Assembly: GCA_002714485.1 (NCBI GenBank)
Contig: PAXM01000039.1
Span: 4,819 to 13,779, forward strand
DNA from: Acidimicrobiaceae bacterium
Lineage (GTDB): Bacteria > Actinomycetota > Acidimicrobiia > Acidimicrobiales > MedAcidi-G1
Reading direction: 5' to 3'
DNA: 8,961 bases
Program-made: the position numbers and the translations under genes
Shown: in pieces, positions 1 through 4,617 of the stretch
How the letters are laid out: the number at the start of each line of letters is the position of its first letter
Numbering within the stretch: position 1 is the first letter of the stretch
Notes under the pieces: generated by a model
What the model was told of the DNA's origin: nothing
Databases searched by the model: none
Seen by the model: only the letters and a program-made list of their open reading frames with translations

Positions 1-342
1 GAGGGGTTCGCCTGGGTGATGGTGATCGGTAACGGCCTGGCCGGAGTATGGGCCCTGTCGGCCCACCGGGTCGAGGCGCTGCGGGGTCGGGCACTTTGGT
101 GGTTCACAGCCCTGGCCCAGGTAGCCATCGCCGTCCAGGTGACCATGGGGGTGGGGCTGGTGGCCGGTCAGGACATCGACCCGCCACAGTTCCACCTGTT
201 CTACGGCTTCGTGGCTCTGATTGTGATCGGCATCGTCTACAGCTACCGACAGAGCATGCGTGCTCACCGGCACTTGCTTTACGGGTGCGCTGGCCTGTTC
301 CTCATGGGCCTGGGTATTCGAGCGATGCTCGTCACCGCCTGA
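1..342 (+). CDS. Small multi-pass membrane protein, unknown function (5' end probably outside window)
   Basis: The reading frame is open from base 1 to a TGA at 340-342, giving 113 visible residues. There is an ATG at 16, but it falls inside a hydrophobic stretch that already starts at base 7 (Phe-Ala-Trp-Val-Met). I therefore think the gene begins upstream of the window and this is its 3' part; a start at 16 (108 aa) is the alternative. Four hydrophobic segments are visible, at about residues 3-21, 34-56, 64-82 and 92-111 counted from base 1, so it should be an integral cytoplasmic-membrane protein. The third segment opens with Phe-His-Leu-Phe-Tyr-Gly, and short Arg/His-rich loops (HRVEALRGR, YRQSMRAHRH) probably face the cytoplasm. 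I do not recognise a named family or catalytic motif. It converges on pckG with a 21-nt gap and no obvious terminator between them. Confidence 0.7.
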   Translation, partial: EGFAWVMVIGNGLAGVWALSAHRVEALRGRALWWFTALAQVAIAVQVTMGVGLVAGQDIDPPQFHLFYGFVALIVIGIVYSYRQSMRAHRHLLYGCAGLFLMGLGIRAMLVTA

Positions 343-363
343 CGGCGGAACGAGCGACTCCAC

Positions 364-2178
364 CTAGTGGGCGGCGTCAAGGCGACTTCGCAGATCGTCT
401 AACTCAGCTTCAAGGCGCTTTGGGAGACGGTCACCGATCATTGAGTAGTGCTCGTCGATGAGCGCGACCTCATGGCTCCACGAGGACGGGTCCACCGTCA
501 GTAGGTCTGCCATTGTGGCGTCGTCCAGGTCTAGACCGGTGCGGTCGATAGCGTCCAGCGTGGGCACCAGACCGATGGGGGTCTCGGAGGCCTTCCCCCG
601 GCCCGCAACCCGGTCCACGACCCACTCCAGTATTCGGCTGTTCTCACCGAAGCCGGGCCACAGGAACTTTCCGTCATCGCCTTTGCGGAACCAGTTCACC
701 CAAAACAGTTTCGGGAGTTGGGACGCTTCGGCATGGTCCCCGATGGACAACCAGTGGGAGAAGTAGTCGCCGACGTTGTACCCCATGAACGGGAGCATGG
801 CGAACGGGTCGAACCGGACCTGGCCGATGACCCCGGCAGCTGCCGCGGTCTTCTCTGAACTCATGATTGAGCCCAGGAATACTCCGTGGTCCCAGTCTCG
901 GGCCTCGGTCACCAGCGGCACGTTGGTAGCCCGGCGCCCGCCAAACAGGATTGCTGAGATGGGCACCCCGGCTGGGTCCTCCCACTCGGTTGCGATCGAC
1001 GGGCACTGTGAAGCCGGGGCGGTAAACCGGGCATTGGGATGGGCGGCCGGATCGTTGGACTCGGGCGTCCAGGGGTGGCCCTGCCAGTCGGTGAGCTGCT
1101 CAGGAACCTCGTCGGTCATGCCCTCCCACCAGACGTCACCGTCAGGGGTAAGAGCCACGTTGGTGAACACCGAGTTACCCCAGAGGGTGGCCATGGCGTT
1201 GGCGTTGGTGGTGCTTGACGTGCCGGGGGCGACCCCGAAGAAGCCGGCCTCCGGATTGATGGCGTAGAGCCGCCCGTCCTCGCCGAACTTCATCCAGGCG
1301 ATGTCGTCGCCGATGGTCTCGACCGTCCAGCCCGGGAGGGTAGGCACCAGCATGGCCATGTTCGTCTTGCCGCAGGCCGATGGGAAGGCCGCGGCGACGT
1401 AGGTCTTCTCGCCGGCTGGTGATGTTAGGCCGAGGATGAGCATGTGTTCAGCCAGCCAGCCGTCGTCGCGGGCCATGGTTGAGGCGATGCGCAGGGCGAA
1501 GCATTTCTTCCCCAGCAGGGCGTTCCCGCCGTAGCCCGATCCGTACGACCAGATTTCTCGGGTTTCGGGGAAGTGGGAAATGTATTTGTTGTCGGCATCG
1601 CACGGCCACGGCACATCGGCCTGACCCACCTCCAGTGGGGCGCCCACCGAGTGGACGCACGGCACGAACTCATCGTCGCCCAGCACGTCAAGAACAGTTG
1701 AGCCCATGCGGGTCATGGTCCGCATGTTCACCACCACATACGGCGAGTCGGTGAGTTGAACGCCGATGTGAGCGATGGGCGACCCCAACGGACCCATTGA
1801 GAACGGGACTACGTAGAGGGTCCGTCCCCGCATGCAGCCCTGGTAAAGCGTTCGCATTTCAGCCTTCAACGCTGATGGATCGCGCCAGTTGTTGGTCGGA
1901 CCGGCATCGATCGGGTTGGTGGTGGAGATGTAGGTGCGATCCTCGACTCGGGCCACGTCGGCCGGATCGGACAGGGCCAGGTACGAGTTGGGGCGAAGGT
2001 CGTCATTCAGGCGCTGGAAGGTGCCCGCCTCGACAAGTTCGCTGCACAGCCGGTCAGCCTCATTGCTAGAGCCGTCGCACCAGTGGACGGCGTCGGGAGC
2101 CAAGAGTTGGACCCAGTTCTCCACCCAGTCGAGGAGTTTGCGGTTCTTGGTCGGGGGGGCAGTCTTGCCTGCGAGCAC
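364..2178 (-). CDS. pckG: Phosphoenolpyruvate carboxykinase (GTP)
   Basis: Converts oxaloacetate + GTP to PEP + GDP + CO2, linking the TCA cycle to gluconeogenesis; cytosolic and Mn/Mg dependent. The family signature is complete. From the chosen start these are: SYGSGYGGN with the metal-binding GKKC lysine (about 211-226); EHMLILG carrying the metal-ligand His (about 244-250); the P-loop FPSACGKTN with the PEPCK-specific reactive Cys269 and Lys271; the kinase-2 motif GDDIAW (290-295) with the acidic metal ligand; and FGGRRATNVPLV (about 412-423). The frame is open upstream to a TTG at 2268 (634 aa). I chose the GTG at 2178 (604 aa) because the family usually runs about 600-610 residues and conserved sequence (LLDWVENW) begins about 15 residues after it. 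The extra 30 residues look unlike PEPCK, and the 5' TTG is a poor start. No strong Shine-Dalgarno precedes the GTG. The 125-nt gap from the upstream gene suggests its own promoter. Confidence 0.95.
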   Translation of the reverse strand: MLAGKTAPPTKNRKLLDWVENWVQLLAPDAVHWCDGSSNEADRLCSELVEAGTFQRLNDDLRPNSYLALSDPADVARVEDRTYISTTNPIDAGPTNNWRDPSALKAEMRTLYQGCMRGRTLYVVPFSMGPLGSPIAHIGVQLTDSPYVVVNMRTMTRMGSTVLDVLGDDEFVPCVHSVGAPLEVGQADVPWPCDADNKYISHFPETREIWSYGSGYGGNALLGKKCFALRIASTMARDDGWLAEHMLILGLTSPAGEKTYVAAAFPSACGKTNMAMLVPTLPGWTVETIGDDIAWMKFGEDGRLYAINPEAGFFGVAPGTSSTTNANAMATLWGNSVFTNVALTPDGDVWWEGMTDEVPEQLTDWQGHPWTPESNDPAAHPNARFTAPASQCPSIATEWEDPAGVPISAILFGGRRATNVPLVTEARDWDHGVFLGSIMSSEKTAAAAGVIGQVRFDPFAMLPFMGYNVGDYFSHWLSIGDHAEASQLPKLFWVNWFRKGDDGKFLWPGFGENSRILEWVVDRVAGRGKASETPIGLVPTLDAIDRTGLDLDDATMADLLTVDPSSWSHEVALIDEHYSMIGDRLPKRLEAELDDLRSRLDAAH

Positions 2179-2194
2179 CTTGGGTTCCCGTCGA

Positions 2195-2211
2195 TCGCGG
2201 TTGTACCGCGA
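2195..2211 (-). promoter_or_regulatory. Perfect 7-bp inverted repeat upstream of pckG
   Basis: TCGCGGT (2195-2201) and ACCGCGA (2205-2211) are perfect inverted repeats around a TGT centre. They end 17 nt upstream of the preferred pckG GTG start. It could be an operator half-site pair or a leader hairpin in the pckG mRNA. The function is inferred from position only, and it would lie inside the coding sequence if the upstream TTG start were used. Confidence 0.35.
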
Positions 2212-2265
2212 CGATGCCACACCGGAGAGTGAAAACCCAGACTTAGCGGCTGTGACTCTGGTCAA

Positions 2266-2286
2266 CAAGACCGATCAGAGGTCTTG
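2266..2286 (-). terminator. Hairpin downstream of the cold-shock-like gene, possible terminator
   Basis: CAAGACC (2266-2272) and GGTCTTG (2280-2286) form a perfect 7-bp stem with a 7-nt loop. It begins 17 nt after the stop of the cold-shock-like gene on the minus strand. No real U-tract follows (GTTGACC comes next), so intrinsic termination would be weak. It may instead be an mRNA 3'-end or processing structure. A TTGTTG hexamer overlaps its distal arm and could serve as a -35 element for pckG, with TAAGTC 17 nt further on; that promoter is speculative. Confidence 0.3.
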
Positions 2287-2303
2287 CGGAGGTCGGCGGA
2301 ACC

Positions 2304-2528
2304 TCAGCCCAGGTCGGGGGTGCCCATATCGACTTCGGAGCCCAGTGAGAGCGAGGTGGCCCGCTGGTCTTCATCGAGGACAAACAGGACACGCTGGCCC
2401 TGTCTGAGCATGCGGAATACCGAACCGTCGAGGGCCTCGTCGGCGAGGTCGAACTCGGCTAGGTCCGTCTCGCGGATGACGACGCCGTCGCCCGTGCCCG
2501 GGTCGTACGACTTGACCACACCCTGCAC
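2304..2528 (-). CDS. Divergent cold-shock-domain-like small protein
   Basis: A 74-residue protein starting at GTG with a strong Shine-Dalgarno, AGGAGG (minus strand, 2534-2539), 5 nt before the start. The opening MQGVVKSYDPGTGDG and the later LRQGQRVLFVLDED...ATSLSL match the first and last strands of a CspA-type OB fold (GTVKWFN...GFG; GQ.V.F.V...A..V). The nucleic-acid-binding RNP1 (KGFGFI) and RNP2 (VFVH) motifs are not preserved: their places read TGDGVV and AEFDL, leaving few aromatics. It probably keeps the fold but may not bind single-stranded RNA in the classical way. It follows rpmB by 27 nt on the same strand, so the two are likely co-transcribed. The last 12 residues are an acidic, flexible-looking tail. 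Family assignment comes from pattern similarity alone. Confidence 0.75.
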   Translation of the reverse strand: MQGVVKSYDPGTGDGVVIRETDLAEFDLADEALDGSVFRMLRQGQRVLFVLDEDQRATSLSLGSEVDMGTPDLG

Positions 2529-2533
2529 CTCAG

Positions 2534-2539
2534 CCTCCT
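2534..2539 (-). promoter_or_regulatory. Strong ribosome binding site for the cold-shock-like gene
   Basis: The minus strand reads AGGAGG, then 5 nt, then GTG at 2528. This fixes the start of the small cold-shock-like protein and argues that it is a real gene. Confidence 0.7.
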
Positions 2540-2555
2540 CCGCCTGTCGTCCGGC

Positions 2556-2750
2556 TCAGTGGCCGGCCTTGACGACCTTGCCGGCCTTGATGCAGCCGGT
2601 GCAGACGTTCATGCGCTTGGTGGACTTGCCGACCACGGCCCGCACGCGCTGGATGTTCTGGTTCCAACGACGGTTGGTCCGCCGGTGGGAGTGGCTCAGG
2701 GACTTGCCGAACCAGGGCTTCTTACCGCAGATTTCACAGACGGACGCCAT
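2556..2750 (-). CDS. rpmB: 50S ribosomal protein L28 (zinc-binding form)
   Basis: A 64-residue, very basic protein of the large ribosomal subunit. It begins MASVCEICGKKPWFGKSLSHSH and continues with RRTNRRWNQNIQRVR, the standard L28 core, ending KAGKVVKAGH. Two CxxC pairs (Cys5/Cys8 and Cys50/Cys53) mark the zinc-binding 'C+' type, as opposed to the cysteine-free paralogues that some actinobacteria make under zinc limitation. The frame is open upstream to about 2873, but the ATG at 2750 matches the conserved N-terminus and has GAGGT 6 nt upstream, so the extension is not real. It is divergent from fakA, a common pairing, and is followed by a cold-shock-like gene in the same direction. Confidence 0.95.
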   Translation of the reverse strand: MASVCEICGKKPWFGKSLSHSHRRTNRRWNQNIQRVRAVVGKSTKRMNVCTGCIKAGKVVKAGH

Positions 2751-2756
2751 CACAAC

Positions 2757-2761
2757 ACCTC
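2757..2761 (-). promoter_or_regulatory. Ribosome binding site of rpmB
   Basis: GAGGT on the minus strand lies 6 nt before the ATG at 2750. It supports the 64-residue L28 start over the 105-codon open frame. Confidence 0.55.
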
Positions 2762-2770
2762 GATAGGGGA

Positions 2771-2791
2771 ACCGGTCGGTCTGGGACCGGT
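2771..2791 (-). promoter_or_regulatory. Hairpin in the rpmB leader
   Basis: ACCGGTC (2771-2777) and GACCGGT (2785-2791) form a perfect 7-bp GC-rich stem with a 7-nt loop. It lies about 10 nt upstream of the rpmB Shine-Dalgarno. If transcription starts near 2800, this is the main structure in the 5' leader. It could act in autogenous control by L28 or another ribosomal protein, but no known leader family is recognised. Confidence 0.35.
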
Positions 2792-2806
2792 CTCGACAAC
2801 GCCACA

Positions 2807-2836
2807 AGGCTAGGGCGACCCGTGGGGGGTCTCCAA
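2807..2836 (-). promoter_or_regulatory. Possible rpmB promoter
   Basis: Minus-strand TTGGAG (2831-2836) and TAGCCT (2807-2812) are separated by 18 nt. This would place the start site near 2800, about 50 nt before rpmB. The match to sigma-70-type consensus is modest and the assignment tentative. Confidence 0.25.
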
Positions 2837-2878
2837 CTGGTGGCCTCCGACATCGCTGGGCCGCTTGGGTCATGGGTC

Positions 2879-2890
2879 ACGAATATTCGT
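2879..2890. promoter_or_regulatory. Perfect 12-bp palindrome ACGAATATTCGT between divergent rpmB and fakA
   Basis: ACGAATATTCGT is a perfect, AT-centred palindrome in a GC-rich intergenic region, 68 bp from the fakA GTG and about 129 bp from the rpmB start. It looks like a dimeric regulator site. It resembles the arms of the Gram-positive LexA box (CGAAC-N4-GTTCG) but lacks the 4-nt centre, so I do not call it an SOS box. GGGTCA is directly repeated beside it (2867-2872 and 2874-2879). Confidence 0.4.
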
Positions 2891-2943
2891 ATCTCCGGGC
2901 ATAGTCCCTGGGTACGGGTCGGGGCCGGTCGGGTGTCCATGGC

Positions 2944-2949
2944 TACGCT
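2944..2949 (+). promoter_or_regulatory. -10 element for probable leaderless fakA transcript
   Basis: TACGCT fits the TANNNT pattern and ends 8 nt before the GTG at 2958. That spacing would put the transcription start at the first base of the start codon. No Shine-Dalgarno precedes that GTG, which is consistent with a leaderless mRNA, common in actinobacteria. No clear -35 is seen. Confidence 0.45.
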
Positions 2950-2957
2950 CGTCCACC

Positions 2958-4607
2958 GTGACCGCTCACTCGCTGGATGCCGCCGGACTGCGCGCCTTGA
3001 TGGGGACCTTCCGTGATGCACTGGTGGCTCACCGGAAGACTCTGAACCTGCTGAACGTGTACCCCGTGCCGGACGGCGACACCGGGTCCAATATGACGAT
3101 GACCGTCGACTCGGTGTGCTCTGACCTCGAGGCCCTTGATCCGACGGCTGACATGGACGCTGTGGTCGGGGCCATTGCCCACGGGTCGCTGATGGGTGCC
3201 CGGGGTAACTCGGGGGTGATTCTCTCCCAGGTACTCCGGGGCCTTTCGGCCACCTTTTCTCAGGGAACGATCGACGGGCGACTACTAGCCGACGGTATGG
3301 CTGCTGCTTCGACCGCCGCCTACGGGGCGGTAATGACTCCGGTGGAGGGAACCATCCTGACCGTGGTCCGCGAGTCGGCAGAGGCCGCGGTGGCTGCCGC
3401 CGATGGTGGGGCCGACCTGCTGGGCGTGGCTGAGGCATCGCGAATGGCTGGTGGCGAGAGCTTGGCCCGTACCCCTGAACTACTCCCGGTTCTGGCCGAG
3501 GCTGGGGTGGTGGATGCCGGCGGGTGCGGGTTCCTGCTCCTGTTGGACGCCGTCCTTACGACCATCGACGGACGTCCCATTCCCGAACCGGTCGAGGTGG
3601 CGGCGCCCCTGTCGATCGACGACCGCCCCGACGACCATGGCGGTGAATCCGGGCTCGGTACGCAATACGAGGTGATGTACTTCTTGGATGCACCGGACGA
3701 GGCCGTTGAGGGTTTTAAGGAGGCTTGGGCGGCCCTTGGGGACTCCATCGTCGTGGTCGGCGGTGACGGTGTTTGGAACTGCCACGTCCACACCGATGAC
3801 ATCGGTGGGGCTGTGGAGGCCGGCATCGCCGTTGGTCGCCCCTACCGCATCAGGGTCACAGACCTCTTTGATGAGGTTAGAGAACAGGCCGAGGAACAGG
3901 CCTGGGTGCGCGAGTCGATGGCCGCTGATCGAGGTGACGTCGGCGAACCGGTGACCTGTGCGGTGGTCGCGGTGGCTAACGGTCCGGGCATCCGTGACAT
4001 CTTCCGGTCGCTCGGTGTGCGTCGCGTGGTGCTGGGTGGGCAGTCGATGAACCCGTCCACGGCAGACCTGCTTGCCGCCGTGGAGGCCGTGCCGGCCAAC
4101 GATGTGGTGCTGCTCCCCAACAACGGCAACATCATTGCGGTGGCAGAGCAGGTTGACGCCCAGACAGGCAAAACCGTCCGAGTAGTACCGACGCGAGGCA
4201 TCAGCGAGGGGTTCGCCTCTCTGTTGGCCTATGACCCGAAGGGCACCGCCGAGGACAACCAGGCCTCGATGGCCGGGGCGGCTGATGCCGTGGTCGCCGG
4301 CGAGGTGACGGTGGCCGTGCGTGATTCGGGCGGCGACATGGGTGAAATTGCTGAGGGGGACCACCTCGGGCTGACCGGCGGAAAGGTCACGGTGATCGCC
4401 GATACGGCCCTCGACGCCGCGATCGGACTGCTCGCCGAACTCGTCGAAGAGGACCATGAGATCGTGACGGTCATTGCTGGCGAGGACGCGGATGAGGCCA
4501 CGACGGCAGACTTGGTGGCCTGGTTGGCTGCTGAGCATCCTGAGGTCGACGTCGAGGTGCATGACGGTGGCCAGCCGCTCTACCCCTACTACCTAGGCAT
4601 CGAGTAG
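2958..4607 (+). CDS. fakA: FakA-like fatty acid kinase, DhaL (DAK2) domain plus FakB-interacting C-terminus (YloV family)
   Basis: A 549-residue soluble kinase. In characterised relatives FakA phosphorylates fatty acids carried by FakB (DegV-type) proteins, feeding host or environmental fatty acids into phospholipid synthesis. The N-terminal DhaL ATP-binding domain shows LNVYPVPDGDTGSNM (31-46, with Mg-ligand Asp39 and Asp41) and MGARGNSGVILSQ (79-91). DAGGCGFLLLLDA closes that domain. The middle domain carries WNCHVHTDD (273-281). The C-terminal third has VLGGQSMNPSTADLL and LPNNGNI, typical of the family. The frame is open back to 2865, but that extension is unlike the family; GTG at 2958 fits the conserved N-terminus and has a -10 box at leaderless distance. 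recG follows after 10 nt, a widely conserved pair. No fakB is in the window. The zinc-ligand Cys of the S. aureus protein appears to be Gln236 here. Confidence 0.88.
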   Translation: MTAHSLDAAGLRALMGTFRDALVAHRKTLNLLNVYPVPDGDTGSNMTMTVDSVCSDLEALDPTADMDAVVGAIAHGSLMGARGNSGVILSQVLRGLSATFSQGTIDGRLLADGMAAASTAAYGAVMTPVEGTILTVVRESAEAAVAAADGGADLLGVAEASRMAGGESLARTPELLPVLAEAGVVDAGGCGFLLLLDAVLTTIDGRPIPEPVEVAAPLSIDDRPDDHGGESGLGTQYEVMYFLDAPDEAVEGFKEAWAALGDSIVVVGGDGVWNCHVHTDDIGGAVEAGIAVGRPYRIRVTDLFDEVREQAEEQAWVRESMAADRGDVGEPVTCAVVAVANGPGIRDIFRSLGVRRVVLGGQSMNPSTADLLAAVEAVPANDVVLLPNNGNIIAVAEQVDAQTGKTVRVVPTRGISEGFASLLAYDPKGTAEDNQASMAGAADAVVAGEVTVAVRDSGGDMGEIAEGDHLGLTGGKVTVIADTALDAAIGLLAELVEEDHEIVTVIAGEDADEATTADLVAWLAAEHPEVDVEVHDGGQPLYPYYLGIE

Positions 4608-4617
4608 CTGGGCGATC

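Noticed and set aside
2179..2268. A 634-residue PEPCK starting at TTG 2268
   Set aside because: The extra 30 residues exceed the usual family length, do not resemble PEPCK, and rely on a rare TTG start.
2751..2873. N-terminal extension of L28 to 105 residues
   Set aside because: The extension is unlike L28; the conserved MASVCEICGK start at 2750 has its own Shine-Dalgarno.
2879..2890. SOS (LexA) box between rpmB and fakA
   Set aside because: The CGAAT/ATTCG arms resemble the LexA site, but the 4-nt centre of CGAAC-N4-GTTCG is missing, and neither flanking gene is a typical SOS gene.
2734..3438. A 234-codon minus-strand frame across the rpmB-fakA intergenic region
   Set aside because: It is extremely Pro/Arg/Ser-rich, overlaps the rpmB start and antisense fakA, and has no family features.
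3480..4562. A 360-codon open frame on the minus strand opposite fakA
   Set aside because: It lies wholly antisense to a well-supported gene, has His/Arg/Gly-rich low-quality composition and no recognisable motif. Long antisense frames are expected in GC-rich coding DNA.
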